A stretch of 44,641 nucleotides of DNA. Origin: Paulinella micropora. Lineage: Eukaryota; Cercozoa; Imbricatea; Euglyphida. The DNA is taken from assembly GCA_009731375.1 (NCBI GenBank), contig BJOX01000125.1, forward strand, positions 182,579 to 227,219, in the 5' to 3' direction. The notes beneath the pieces were generated by a model that had not been told where the DNA came from, made no database searches, and saw only the letters and a program-made list of their open reading frames with translations. A program made the position numbers and the translations under genes. Shown here piece after piece: positions 1-11,616 of the stretch (its first letter is position 1; the number at the start of each line of letters is the position of its first letter).

Positions 1-63
1 GGAGAGGCTTAATATTTTGTTTTGCAGTTGATGGTGAAATTACTTTGATGTCCACACCTAAAA

Positions 64-64
<1 letters not shown>

Positions 65-94
<30 letters not shown>

Positions 95-183
95 GTGCTT
101 CTCTGTCAATGGCTGATGCAAATCTGCACATGCGCCTCCATCGTCTCACCCGTGAGGGGAGTACGAAGAATTGACGATAGGCT
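65..183 (-). mobile_element. SINE copy 1a (3' part, cut by gap)
   Basis: Read on the minus strand, this is the 3' end of the SINE whose fullest copy lies at 32271-32560. The body ends in an (ATT)n tail at 65-94. It matches that copy closely up to the assembly gap at 184. The gap is followed by a second stretch of the same body, so the gap either hides a tandem copy or joins two unmerged versions of one copy. Confidence 0.8.
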
Positions 184-283
184 NNNNNNNNNNNNNNNNN
201 NNNNNNNNNNNNNNNNNNNNNNNNNNNNNNNNNNNNNNNNNNNNNNNNNNNNNNNNNNNNNNNNNNNNNNNNNNNNNNNNNNN
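184..283. other. assembly gap (100 N)
   Basis: A run of N of exactly 100 bases, the usual size for a gap of unknown length. About 65 bp of SINE body is present on both sides. Confidence 0.98.
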
Positions 284-469
284 ATGCATTTCTGCACATG
301 CGCCTCCATCGTCTCACCCGTGAGGGGAGTACGAAGAATTGACGATAAGCTCTAATGACACCCCCGCAAGGGCAGTTCCAACACTTCCAGACGGGCCGGT
401 ATGTTCAATGAAAATACTGGTCCAGACGGATCGGTATGTTCAATGAAAATACTGGTGGCACCGACGGGA

Positions 470-470
<1 letters not shown>
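284..470 (-). mobile_element. SINE copy 1b (body, head replaced by AAT repeat)
   Basis: The body matches 32314-32501, including both halves of the internal 35-bp duplication. It stops inside the box B region, just after the sequence that would begin the T arm, and runs directly into an (ATA)n tract at 471-553. The tRNA-like head is therefore missing. Confidence 0.8.

Positions 471-553
<83 letters not shown>
471..553. repeat. (AAT)n microsatellite
   Basis: About 27 uninterrupted trinucleotide units. The tract sits where the SINE head would be, next to a minus-strand coding segment. Confidence 0.95.
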
Positions 554-555
<2 letters not shown>

Positions 556-685
556 TCTCTCAAAGGAAGCAGACAGCGCTGCTGCTCGCCTCGCCAAGGT
601 GCCCGCCGCGATGCGGGGTCCGCTGCGAACGGCAGAGGCTGGGGCAGCAGAGGGCGGCGGCGCAACAGGAACGACTTGGACAGGA

Positions 686-690
<5 letters not shown>
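556..690 (-). CDS. gene B, candidate 3' coding segment (Pro/Ala-rich)
   Basis: An open minus-strand frame between the poly-C tract and the AAT repeat reads PPPVQVVPVAPPPSAAPA, then a basic Ala/Arg stretch ending SASFERF before it enters the repeat. The composition (GC-rich, Ala/Pro/Arg) is unlike translated microsatellite. The frame's link to the upstream exon is lost in poly-C and a gap (722-731). I do not recognise a family. The segment could equally be intron or 3' UTR. Confidence 0.35.
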
Positions 691-716
<26 letters not shown>

Positions 717-731
717 CGGCGNNNNNNNNNN
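686..731. repeat. poly-G run ending at a 10-N gap
   Basis: About 27 G on the plus strand, followed by GGCCCCCGGCG and ten N. It is probably a sequencing-difficult homopolymer at which the assembly broke. Confidence 0.9.
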
Positions 732-970
732 GCGCGACGACGATTGCGGGCCTGTGCACCTGACCACTCTACCCCACTAGCACTACAATCCCGCGCCATA
801 TTTTTCCATTCCTTGCTTTTTTTGGCTTCCCTAGACAGGGGGCGCCCGCGACGCTTGGCGGCAACAGTAGGGTGGGCAAGTTGCCACTCATGCCGACAAC
901 CCGAGCAGAGATGGGCACACGTGGCTGGTGGGGAGGGTGCAGGCGGGGCGGGCGGGGCTGCAGGCTCAAC
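732..970 (-). CDS. gene B exon with Cys/His cluster and AT-hook-like motif
   Basis: The acceptor is CACACACAG at 971-973. The frame opens with a Pro/Ala stretch (VEPAAPPAPPAPSPPAT), then a Cys/His cluster CAHLCSGCRHEWQLAH. Next comes KRRGRPLSREAKK, which carries the RGRP core of an AT-hook (a minor-groove DNA-binding motif). The frame stays open to the gap at 722-731. Spacing C-x3-C-x2-C with two later His could bind zinc, but it matches no finger I can name. A chromatin or DNA-binding role is an inference from the AT-hook only. Confidence 0.5.
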
Positions 971-1033
971 CTGTGTGTGTACGTTGATATGTATGTATGC
1001 ATGCATGTATGTATGTATGAATGCATGGATGAC
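971..1033 (-). other. gene B intron filled with TACA repeat
   Basis: A 63-nt candidate intron. The donor GTCATC is at 1033 and the acceptor CACACACAG ends at 971. Its interior is almost entirely TGCA/TACA repeat. It is the simplest example of the local pattern of short exons with microsatellite introns. Confidence 0.5.
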
Positions 1034-1126
1034 CTGCTGGGGCGCCTCGTCTTCGTCGGTGTCGTCCGCCACATCGATCTGCAGATCCATGTGGTGGTCG
1101 AGCACCATGCGGGGCGTCCAGGGCTC
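1034..1126 (-). CDS. gene B acidic exon (5' end in gap)
   Basis: On the minus strand the frame reads EPWTPRMVLDHHMDLQIDV, then ADDTDEDEAPQQ before a GT donor. The phase (0) matches the next exon at 970. The 5' part lies in the 972-N gap. The composition is acidic and shows no recognisable domain. Confidence 0.5.
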
Positions 1127-2098
1127 NNNNNNNNNNNNNNNNNNNNNNNNNNNNNNNNNNNNNNNNNNNNNNNNNNNNNNNNNNNNNNNNNNNNNNNNNN
1201 NNNNNNNNNNNNNNNNNNNNNNNNNNNNNNNNNNNNNNNNNNNNNNNNNNNNNNNNNNNNNNNNNNNNNNNNNNNNNNNNNNNNNNNNNNNNNNNNNNNN
1301 NNNNNNNNNNNNNNNNNNNNNNNNNNNNNNNNNNNNNNNNNNNNNNNNNNNNNNNNNNNNNNNNNNNNNNNNNNNNNNNNNNNNNNNNNNNNNNNNNNNN
1401 NNNNNNNNNNNNNNNNNNNNNNNNNNNNNNNNNNNNNNNNNNNNNNNNNNNNNNNNNNNNNNNNNNNNNNNNNNNNNNNNNNNNNNNNNNNNNNNNNNNN
1501 NNNNNNNNNNNNNNNNNNNNNNNNNNNNNNNNNNNNNNNNNNNNNNNNNNNNNNNNNNNNNNNNNNNNNNNNNNNNNNNNNNNNNNNNNNNNNNNNNNNN
1601 NNNNNNNNNNNNNNNNNNNNNNNNNNNNNNNNNNNNNNNNNNNNNNNNNNNNNNNNNNNNNNNNNNNNNNNNNNNNNNNNNNNNNNNNNNNNNNNNNNNN
1701 NNNNNNNNNNNNNNNNNNNNNNNNNNNNNNNNNNNNNNNNNNNNNNNNNNNNNNNNNNNNNNNNNNNNNNNNNNNNNNNNNNNNNNNNNNNNNNNNNNNN
1801 NNNNNNNNNNNNNNNNNNNNNNNNNNNNNNNNNNNNNNNNNNNNNNNNNNNNNNNNNNNNNNNNNNNNNNNNNNNNNNNNNNNNNNNNNNNNNNNNNNNN
1901 NNNNNNNNNNNNNNNNNNNNNNNNNNNNNNNNNNNNNNNNNNNNNNNNNNNNNNNNNNNNNNNNNNNNNNNNNNNNNNNNNNNNNNNNNNNNNNNNNNNN
2001 NNNNNNNNNNNNNNNNNNNNNNNNNNNNNNNNNNNNNNNNNNNNNNNNNNNNNNNNNNNNNNNNNNNNNNNNNNNNNNNNNNNNNNNNNNNNNNNNNN
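1127..2098. other. assembly gap (972 N) followed by poly-A
   Basis: The gap is followed by 52 A and 11 G (2099-2161) on the plus strand. The tract is at the gap edge and its length is not trustworthy. Confidence 0.98.
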
Positions 2099-2158
<60 letters not shown>

Positions 2159-2169
2159 GGGCACCTCCT

Positions 2170-2891
2170 CGGGCTCTGCACGTTTTCTTTTTTTGACAAC
2201 GTGATCTTTGTTCTTCAGGATTGTCGCAACCCTCCTCAATTCTGACTTGTAAGCAGTCAGGACGCTCACGTCCATATCCACACTTGGCCGCCCGGTGATG
2301 GCAGAAGCAATGTTATGTAAGTCGGGGAACCACCGCCAAAACACCCCGGAACGGCAGTGACGGGTCGTCACTGACCGTGTCGTAGACAATGTCAACGCCC
2401 GTACCCTCAAAGAGGGCACGGACGGTACTGGGGGGGTGTTCAAAGTCCGACATCACTTTGAAATCAAGGTTGCTTTTTGCACCCCGTCTAAGAGTAATGG
2501 CAGATAGGACTTGCTGTCCTAAGGCACGACGTGCCAGGGCTACCGGGGTTTGCCGGGGGAGCAAAAACAAGTCTTGGTAGCTATTGAATTTTGTTTTTGG
2601 CCTAATGCCAGGTCTGGGGGGGGCTGCTGCCACGTTGTGCAGCGAGACCTCCCTACGTTCGGTGCGGAGGGGGGGGCGGGACCCCCCCACCCCAACGTGC
2701 TGGGGCCAGGCAGCATAAATGACGCGGCGCAAGGTAACCGCGTATTCCTCCCCAGGAACCGCAGCAGGCCACCCCACATTCCACCCCTCGACCAAGTCAG
2801 TGAGCTGACGCTCTGACATGAGGTCGGCGAAGTGGGGAGGGCCAAAGACGGGGTCGTTCACCAAAGGAAGCGCAGCCTGCATGTAGACACC
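2170..2891 (-). CDS. gene B exon, hypothetical protein, apparent frameshift
   Basis: The acceptor is TTTTTTTTCAG at 2892-2894. From 2891 the frame reads GVYMQAALPLVNDPVFGPP and stays open to a stop at 2313, with ordinary amino-acid composition (VARRALGQQVLSAITLRRG; GVDIVYDTVSDDPSLPFRG). From about 2350 the +1 frame takes over with equally protein-like sequence (VFWRWFPDLHNIASAITG, then SELRRVATILKNKDHVVKK). One reading is a 1-nt indel near the GGGG/TTTT runs at 2345-2355, as sequencing error or a real mutation. I recognise no family. A transposon-derived protein is possible but unproven. Confidence 0.55.
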
Positions 2892-2894
2892 CTG

Positions 2895-3916
2895 AAAAAA
2901 AATACAAATTTATCATCAGATTCCAAGAGCACCTCATATACAACAAGAAAAAACACAGAAAAGCAAAAAAGACTACATATAGCACATAGGTGAATGTGAA
3001 CAAGGAGAGAGACACAAAAACCCAAAAAATGGATAAACACAAGCATACATGTCGTGAGTGGCAACGGAAAACGTGAATGAAAATGTGAATTGAAGGGGGG
3101 GATTACTTGGGGGACATGTAAATACAATGTAGGAACACAGGTCAAGGCAAGGGGAAAGGTATTTGACACAAACACATAAAAAAAAGTGCACAGACAGATA
3201 AGGAAAACAAAGCTGACAAGGACAAGGAAAACAAACATAAAAACACACGTTTTGTGCATGTTCAAGACAGCCACATGTAAGCTAAGAGAAAACAAAGAAA
3301 ACAGGTATAGGATACATGTATTTCACAAGAGTGCCAAGTAGGGCAAACAGTAACAAGACAGAAACAGAATAACGACATTTTCACAACCCCCTCTCACAGC
3401 GAAAACAAACACACCAATCATGCACACAAGCATTTTCAATCACACAACATGCATACAACAACAATACACAAAAATCTGCAATAAAACAACATGCAGGGAC
3501 GGCAAAAGGGACGAAAACAAAATGGCGGACAGCAACAGGAGGCAGCAACTTTATGCTGTCCGTTATAGGGGAAAAAAGCACATGCAAGTACTCATGCACA
3601 CACAAATTTCTATGCAAAAGTGGAAAAACACAGTATGGGAACATATGAGAACACAAAACACAGCAAGGTATAATGTGTAGGCAACAGAAGGGAAGAAAAA
3701 CAAGATGGTGGCAAGCATTTTCAAAAAAAAAGCACGTAACACAAGCAAACACATGCAATTTTGCAAGCACAAAACAAAAAATTGGTTGGGAAGCGTATGG
3801 TATGGTGTGGGAAGACAGAATGTACAAAAACATTTGAATTTAGTACAGTAGACACAATAAAAACACAAGACAAAAATCACACAAACCGATCAACAAAAAA
3901 AAATTAAAACCTTGTT
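2895..3916 (-). other. A-rich stretch, probably a gene B intron
   Basis: The plus strand is A-rich (long runs of A, frequent ACA), so the minus strand is pyrimidine-rich. It ends at the polypyrimidine acceptor at 2892. The long minus-strand frames here (FVFLVLVSFVFLI-type) are low-complexity by-products of that bias. I see no gene inside. Confidence 0.45.
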
Positions 3917-4034
3917 TTGGACAAATTAATGCCTCTTCTGTGAACACGGCCCGGAGGGAATGTGGCAATTTGTGGATGAATGTACGCAATGTACGCAAAA
4001 TCCCGGAACAAACAACTTTGCTGACGTCGTTCAT
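3917..4034 (-). CDS. gene B, candidate first exon
   Basis: ATG at 4034 opens MNDVSKVVCSGILRTLRTF and then IHKLPHSLRAVFTEEALIC with PKQ at a CAAG/GTTTTA donor. The composition is protein-like. However, the donor leaves phase 1 while the next recognised exon (2891) starts in phase 0. Either an exon in between is missed or this is not part of gene B. Confidence 0.3.
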
Positions 4035-4059
4035 TAAAACTATTAAAACATTTTTCAAG

Positions 4060-5400
4060 CTAATTAAAGTAGTTTAAAAAGGATAATGCAAACTTCAATT
4101 ATACATACTTATATTAAAATCGATTCAGCAGCGCACTTAACTTTGTTTTTGATGTTTAAAATTACATATGATCGGTGAAAAAGGCAATAGAAATTGGCAG
4201 CGGGAAACTGAGGCAATGGTTGATCTTTTCTAAAAAGAACTCAAGTTGACTTGATCGTTTGAGATTATTTCTGAACGAAATAGAAAATTATTCATACTTA
4301 GTGAAGTCGAAACATCGCAGGTGCAGAGGGGAATCTAATGCTAATGAATCTGTCAAAAGAAGTGAATTGTCAACGGGAAAGGTTTTGGCAGGTCGTCAAG
4401 ATGCTCAGTCTGATATTAATACACTTCTATAGCCTGAGTGTCACCCCGAAGCAGACTCGGAAAAGCCTAGGATAGAAGTGAACTGAGTACATTACTTGTA
4501 ATACTTGTAGGCTAGTTGTATTAATTTTTTCTTATAGATGATCTAGTTTTTACGCAAGCATAGTCACGGTTTGAAAGTTTAATAGAATATTATTAACTTG
4601 TGATATATATTAATATCATCTAATACTTGCCACTCGCAGCGGAGAGCTGAGTCAGAACTTCAGCAGAAGAGATAAAATGGAAGATACACTTGAAAAGAAA
4701 ACATGATTGTATAATTTAATAAAACTTTATAGAAAAAAAAAACTTTCAAAACTTTCAAAAAAAAAGCAGTCACAGTTTAAGGTCATGCAGAGACCCGATG
4801 CAGTTTAGCGCTTTTTGATCAGATTATAAACACTAATACTAGTAATGCTACCAATGGAGGCACATGTCCGACAGGATCAAAAGCAAATTGACTTATATTA
4901 ATAAGTCTAATACTAGTAATATAAAGTAATACAGTAAAAGTGAAGATACCGTGCAGCCTGTACGGTTAAGCTTATGCTGTAGTGGACTAGTATATAATTT
5001 TTTCTTACTATGACAGGTGGTAAGTTTCTATGAAAAAAATATTAATAAATTGCGTAAAAAAATCATCAAATTGAAATTAATTATTAATAACTTCAATAAG
5101 TTAATATAATTTAATTTGTGACGTTTGACCAAATTTAGGTATGGTTACTTTATTAATATATAACTGCAAATAGAACATTGAAGGACTGTTTTGAAGTCGA
5201 CTGTCTTCCACTTCATTATTATCTCAAAATCAACTGCTAATTGCCAGTGAATTGTCTTCCCTCACCTTATGATACTATTTCCTAACGTGGTCTTAACATG
5301 CTACATAGTCTGTATTCCAAGGTTAAGCTTGGCGATGAGCTAATAATGTAGGTGATTGTCAGGATTCACTGCAATTGCTGGAACGGGTGATAAGATCAGA
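4060..5400. other. AT-rich intergenic stretch
   Basis: Largely unique AT-rich sequence without microsatellites, with several AATACTAGTAAT-like motifs around 4840-4990. No convincing exon on either strand. It separates the end of gene A from gene B. Confidence 0.6.
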
Positions 5401-5640
5401 AATCGTCACGTGCCTAAATAGCAAGCCCACCCCCCACCCCCCCTCTCTCTCCCTCTCTCGGATTTATGTCTGTATTTTTCAGCCTCCCCTCCTGAAGCAG
5501 GGGCGTGTCAATTAGTGCACCTTGCGCTGTCCAACCATGTTCCTTCTTTTGTTGTCTTTTGTGTAACCCGGCAGTGTCGAGCAAGCGAACAGATTGGCTC
5601 CGACGCAAGACTGGGTCGCGGTCATCCGACATGCACGTTT

Positions 5641-6687
5641 CTACTTGCCGCCTTTCTTCTTCTGCTTCGGCTGCTCCTCTTCCTCCTCCGCCTCCTCCGC
5701 GACCTCCTCATCTGCCTCTTCCTCCTCCTCCTCCACCTCCTCGCCTGCCTCCTCTTCCTCGCCTCCCTCCTCCACCTCCTCCCCGCCTTCCTCCACCACC
5801 TCCTCGTCCGCCTCCTCCTCACCCGCCTCCTCCACTTCCTCATCCTGTTCCTCTTCCCCTGCTTCTTCCGCGTACTCCTCGTCCTGCTCTTCTTCCCCCT
5901 CCTCTTCCACGTACTCCTCGTCTTGCTCCTCTTCCCCCGCCGCCTCCTCAGCCACCTCTTCATCAGCTTCTTCCTCTCCTGCTTCCTCTTTCGCTGCTTC
6001 TTCATCCGCCTCCTCCACCTCCTCCGCGTCCTCCGCCGCCTCTGCCTCCTCCGCCGCCTCCGCCTCCTCCTCCGCCCCGTCCTCCGCCTCCGCCTCCTCT
6101 CCCTCCCCATCCGCCGCGCCCTCCTCCTCTTCTCCCTCCTGCTCCTCTTGCTCCTCCTGTTCCTCCTCCTCCTCCTCTTCTTCAGCAGCTTCTTCGGCCT
6201 CTTCCGTCGGCTCGCCCGTCGCTGCAGCTTCCTTAGCGGCCTCCTCCTCCGCTCCAGCCTCTTCTTGCCTCTCCTCCACCTCCTCATCGGCCTCCTCCTC
6301 ATCCGCCTCCTCCACCTCCCCCTCCTCCAATTCCTCCTCCTCCTCCTTCTTCGGCATGACATTTTCCACCGAGGGCAGCTCAGCTCCTCCTTCCACAACT
6401 TCCCAATCCTCCTGCTGCTCCTGCTGCTGCGCGTTCGTCGCCTCCTCCTCTTCCCCCTCCTCCTCCTCCTCCTCCTCTCCCTTGTCCTCCTGGTCTTCCT
6501 GCCCCGCCGTCTCTACAGCTACTGTGTCCGCTTCCTGCTCATCCTGCTCCTGTTGTTCCTCCTCTTCTCCCTCCTCAGGCTGCTCCTCCTCTTCTTGTTC
6601 TTCTGCCTCCTCTGCTTCGGCTTGCTGCCTCGCTGCTTCCTCTTGGGCGCGTTGTTGTCTCTCTGCTTCTTCCGCTTTGTACTGCTC
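5641..6687 (-). CDS. gene A terminal exon: Glu/Ala-rich tail
   Basis: The acceptor ACGTGCAG precedes 6687. The 348-residue frame starts [20 protein letters not shown] and becomes an almost uninterrupted Glu/Ala/Gly tract with repeats of the type [11 protein letters not shown] non-repetitive island lies at about 6350-6410 ([18 protein letters not shown]). The end is PKQKKKGGK and a stop. The N-terminal part looks like charged coiled coil and the rest is an acidic low-complexity tail. The plus strand carries a long Pro/Ser/Leu frame that is only its complement. Confidence 0.65.
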   Translation of the reverse strand, partial: EQYKAEEAERQQRAQEEAARQQAEAEEAEEQEEEEQPEEGEEEEQQEQDEQEADTVAVETAGQEDQEDKGEEEEEEEGEEEEATNAQQQEQQEDWEVVEGGAELPSVENVMPKKEEEEELEEGEVEEADEEEADEEVEERQEEAGAEEEAAKEAAATGEPTEEAEEAAEEEEEEEEQEEQEEQEGEEEEGAADGEGEEAEAEDGAEEEAEAAEEAEAAEDAEEVEEADEEAAKEEAGEEEADEEVAEEAAGEEEQDEEYVEEEGEEEQDEEYAEEAGEEEQDEEVEEAGEEEADEEVVEEGGEEVEEGGEEEEAGEEVEEEEEEADEEVAEEAEEEEEQPKQKKKGGK

Positions 6688-7279
6688 CTGCACGTTTGCA
6701 ACACGCACAGAAATAACATGATAGGATATTTATGATATAATATAACCCCCCCNNNNNNNNNNNNNNNNNNNNNNNTTTACCCCCCCCCCCCCCAACACAC
6801 ACACACACACACTTCTCTTTCGATTCTTTCTTTCCCTACCCTCTCTTTTCTTCTTGCTTGCTGAGTGTCCAAAATTTTCTTGTTCATGTCCATTTTTTCC
6901 CTTCCTTTTATTCTTCATGAACCATCAATCCGACATAAGCGTCAAGAAAGTCATCGCCACACGCATGAACAACAACGCACTTTCTTTCTTTGCAAGTGAC
7001 AACAACAGTCTAGAAGGAATGTTGCGCGCGATGTGGCGGACCATTTGTTGCCTTTCTATCTCTTTCCTCTGCGCTTCTTCTTCTTCTACCTCCATCTGTT
7101 CATCCAATACACAGAGAAACAGAGAACGACACACATACACACAGTTGTTGTCTGTCTGCACTCTCAAGGGTTGGGTTCTTCTTCTAGAACGGAGGAGCCG
7201 CGGTCGATGTAGACGTAAAATAGATAGATAGATAGATAGATGGATGGATGGATGGATGGATACATACATACATACATAC

Positions 7280-7346
<67 letters not shown>

Positions 7347-7357
7347 CAGAGAGAGAC

Positions 7358-7388
<31 letters not shown>

Positions 7389-8177
7389 CAGAGAGAGACA
7401 GAGAAGAGAGAGGCAGAGAGAGACAGAGAAGAGAGAGGCAGAGAGAGACAGAGACAGAGACAGAGACACAGACAGACAGACAGACAGACCAGACAGACCA
7501 GACAGACAGACCAGACAGACAAGCCAGCCAGCCAGCCAGCGGCACCTGTTGTGCTTGTCGCAGGGCAGCTTGCTCTGCTTCTTCTTGCACCAGCTGTTCC
7601 CTCAGTGCCTCCTCTTCCTCCTCCGCCGCCCGCTGCTCCTCCTGCAGGTAGGTAGGTCACGTTATCTAGTGTAATTTAATGCTATTTAATGTTATGGTAT
7701 GTAATGTAATGTTTAATGTTTTATAATGTAATGCAATATAATCTAGTAATGTAATGTAATGTAACGTAAGGTAACGTAAGGTAACGTAACGTAACATAAC
7801 GTAACATAACGTGATGTAATGTAAATGTAATGTAATGTAATTTAATGTAATATAATGTAATGTGTGCATATATGAACGCATGTATATATGTATGTACTCT
7901 ACCATGCCATACAATACCAGACAACACTATACTAAATGCTACCCGCATGGCTTCTTCTTGTGCGTAGTGTTGTTCTTCTTGGTAGTGTTGCTGCGCGGCC
8001 TCGTCCGGCCCGCCCCCGCCTGCCGCCGCTATAGCCGCTGCAGCAGCAGCCGCACCTGCAACACATGGCATGTCATGTATATGTATATATATACATATAT
8101 ATGTATATATATATATATAATACATATATGTATATATATATATATATAATATACATATATATATACATATATACATA

Positions 8178-8228
<51 letters not shown>

Positions 8229-8387
8229 TGTGTGTTATCCTCCTGTCCGCCGGCCGCCGCGGTAGCCACCGCACCTGCATATGCCCAAGTAATACATGTA
8301 TGTAATATTCTCCTGCCCGCCTGCCTCCGCTATAAATGCTGCCGCAGCCGCCGCACCATGTATGTATGTATGTATGTATGTATTACG

Positions 8388-8459
<72 letters not shown>

Positions 8460-8908
8460 CTTCACCTGCGCCGGCTGCGGCTGCACCTGCTCTGGATGCG
8501 CCCCGTTTCGAGCCTATGCATGTATGTATGTGTGTGTGTAGTATGTATGTATGTATGTATGTATGTATGTATGTATGTATGTCTGTCTGTATGTATGCAT
8601 GTCTGTATGTATGTATGTATGTATGTATCTTCGTACCCTTCTTGCCGCCTTTCTTGCTGCCTCGGCCCGACCGGCTTCGTAACCGTTTCTCGCGCTCGCG
8701 GCGGTTCTGACCACACATGACCACAATGGTTAATCATTTCTGACCACACATGACACATAATGGTTAACCGTTTCTCAGCGTGTCCGACGACTGTTCTGAC
8801 CACACAGCATGCACCATGAGGCATTCTACACTCAGCCCCGAAATGTGAGGTTTCGGTTGCGAGTTCCACCCAGAGCAGGAACAAGTACACGCGTCTCCTT
8901 GCCCTCCC

Positions 8909-8963
<55 letters not shown>

Positions 8964-9203
8964 CGGTAGACCTTTTCCACGATGCGGTCCACGATCCAGT
9001 TCTTTCTCTGCGCCACCTCCTCCTCCTTCTTCTGCTTCTTGGCCGTGACACGCGACTGCCAACAGGCAAACAGACACACACACACACACACACACATACA
9101 TTCTGTCCTCTTGTGCTTCTTGGCCGTGGCCCGACTGAGGCCAGGCAAAGTCACATACACACATACGTACAAGCTGCTCCACGAGAGAGAGAGAGAGAGA
9201 GGT

Positions 9204-9239
<36 letters not shown>

Positions 9240-10003
9240 AACCCCANNNNNNNNNNNNNNNNNNNNNNNNNNNNNNNNNNNNNNNNNNNNNNNNNNNNNN
9301 NNNNNNNNNNNNNNNNNNNNNNNNNNNNNNNNNNNNNNNNNNNNNNNNNNNNNNNNNNNNNNNNNNNNNNNNNNNNNNNNNNNNNNNNNNNNNNNNNNNN
9401 NNNNNNNNNNNNNNNNNNNNNNNNNNNNNNNNNNNNNNNNNNNNNNNNNNNNNNNNNNNNNNNNNNNNNNNNNNNNNNNNNNNNNNNNNNNNNNNNNNNN
9501 NNNNNNNNNNNNNNNNNNNNNNNNNNNNNNNNNNNNNNNNNNNNNNNNNNNNNNNNNNNNNNNNNNNNNNNNNNNNNNNNNNNNNNNNNNNNNNNNNNNN
9601 NNNNNNNNNNNNNNNNNNNNNNNNNNNNNNNNNNNNNNNNNNNNNNNNNNNNNNNNNNNNNNNNNNNNNNNNNNNNNNNNNNNNNNNNNNNNNNNNNNNN
9701 NNNNNNNNNNNNNNNNNNNNNNNNNNNNNNNNNNNNNNNNNNNNNNNNNNNNNNNNNNNNNNNNNNNNNNNNNNNNNNNNNNNNNNNNNNNNNNNNNNNN
9801 NNNNNNNNNNNNNNNNNNNNNNNNNNNNNNNNNNNNNNNNNNNNNNNNNNNNNNNNNNNNNNNNNNNNNNNNNNNNNNNNNNNNNNNNNNNNNNNNNNNN
9901 NNNNNNNNNNNNNNNNNNNNNNNNNNNNNNNNNNNNNNNNNNNNNNNNNATGAGAGGGGGCGGAAACCCGAACCTCGCTCTTCATGAGGCTGGGGGTCTG
10001 GAT

Positions 10004-10055
<52 letters not shown>

Positions 10056-10232
10056 GGGCGTAGGGCAGCCCGCACCTCGCTCTTCATGGGACTAGGCGGC
10101 TGGATGTAGAGCTTAGGCAGCGGCTCCACGATCTCCTCTACGTCGAAGGGAGACCTGCACAACACACGCCACACAACAGAATAATAATAACCAAGCTGGC
10201 ACAGCACCGCCGACAAAGGGGGGGGGGCATAC

Positions 10233-10273
<41 letters not shown>

Positions 10274-10277
10274 GGAG

Positions 10278-10360
<83 letters not shown>

Positions 10361-10378
10361 AGAGAGAAGAGAGAGAGA

Positions 10379-10411
<33 letters not shown>

Positions 10412-10632
10412 TGTACTTGTAGACTGCAGCCGTGGCGGCGAGGCGTTCCGCGCGCTGCTTGGCCTCCGCCTCCGTGAACTAGATAGATAGATAGATAGAT
10501 AGATAGAGATAGATAGGTAGGTAGGTAGGTAGGTAGATAGATAATGTTTAGTGCTTATTATCTAGGAGCGTCACATAGCCAAAAGACCATAGGCGCCCTA
10601 CCAGGAGACATCTTAGGCCTGCCTTCGCCTTC

Positions 10633-10693
<61 letters not shown>

Positions 10694-11174
10694 CCAGCGG
10701 GGAGATCCACTTACCAAGCACAAAGTGCAGGGTAAGTACCTTTTATGGGAAAGTTCAGAAGAAACACCCAACGCCACAGCTACCCATGGTGCAGCCTTGC
10801 GAGGTAGGCAACTGGCATGTGGTGCAGTTTGCTCTAGGAGGGTTGGTCTTCATCGCCAATGTCCCGCCCCCTCGACCATTTTTTCTTACATCGAGGGGAG
10901 GGACGCCCTCCAAGATAGATAGATAGATGGCTAGATAGATGGTTAGATAGGTTAGATAGATAGATAGATAGATAGATAGACAGATAGATAGACAGATAGA
11001 TAGACAGATAGATAGATAGTTAGATAGTAGATAGATAGTTAGATAGATAGATAGATATAGATAGATAGATAGATAGATAGATCGGATAGAAAGATAGATA
11101 GATGGATAGGTAGGTAGGTAGGTAGGTAGATAGATAGCTAGATAGCTAGCTAGCTAGATAGCTAGCTAGCTAGC

Positions 11175-11209
<35 letters not shown>

Positions 11210-11581
11210 TTGTATGGATGATGAATGTTTGTATGTATGTGTATGTATGTGTATGTATGTATGTATAAATGTATGTATGTATGTATGTATGTATGGATAG
11301 ATAGATAGATAGATAGATAGATGATGTCTCGCAACTCTTTCGAGTGCAGAAAAGAAAACTCTCTCTTCAATGTCAACATTTCCCACGCTCCCCACACATA
11401 GAGTAATCTTTACAGGGGTCCATAAATACACGGTTTTTAAAACTGACGAGGGCACTGTGGTGTATTCCGGGCTCCTCATAATGTCAGGCGTGACTCATAG
11501 CCGAAGCATGCACAGATTCAGAGGCGAAATTACAGACCGTAGCTCTGCAAAGACCCCGCTGAAATCAACCAGGGCAGTCAC

Positions 11582-11616
<35 letters not shown>

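Noticed and set aside
2895-3833. Minus-strand hydrophobic frames (FVFLVLVSFVFLI) as membrane proteins
   Set aside because: They arise from the T-rich minus strand. Several frames overlap with similar composition, and none has splice sites or a distinct start context.
5505-6735. Long plus-strand frames rich in Pro, Ser or Leu
   Set aside because: They are the complement of the minus-strand Glu-rich exon, which has an acceptor, phase agreement with upstream exons and a basic C terminus.
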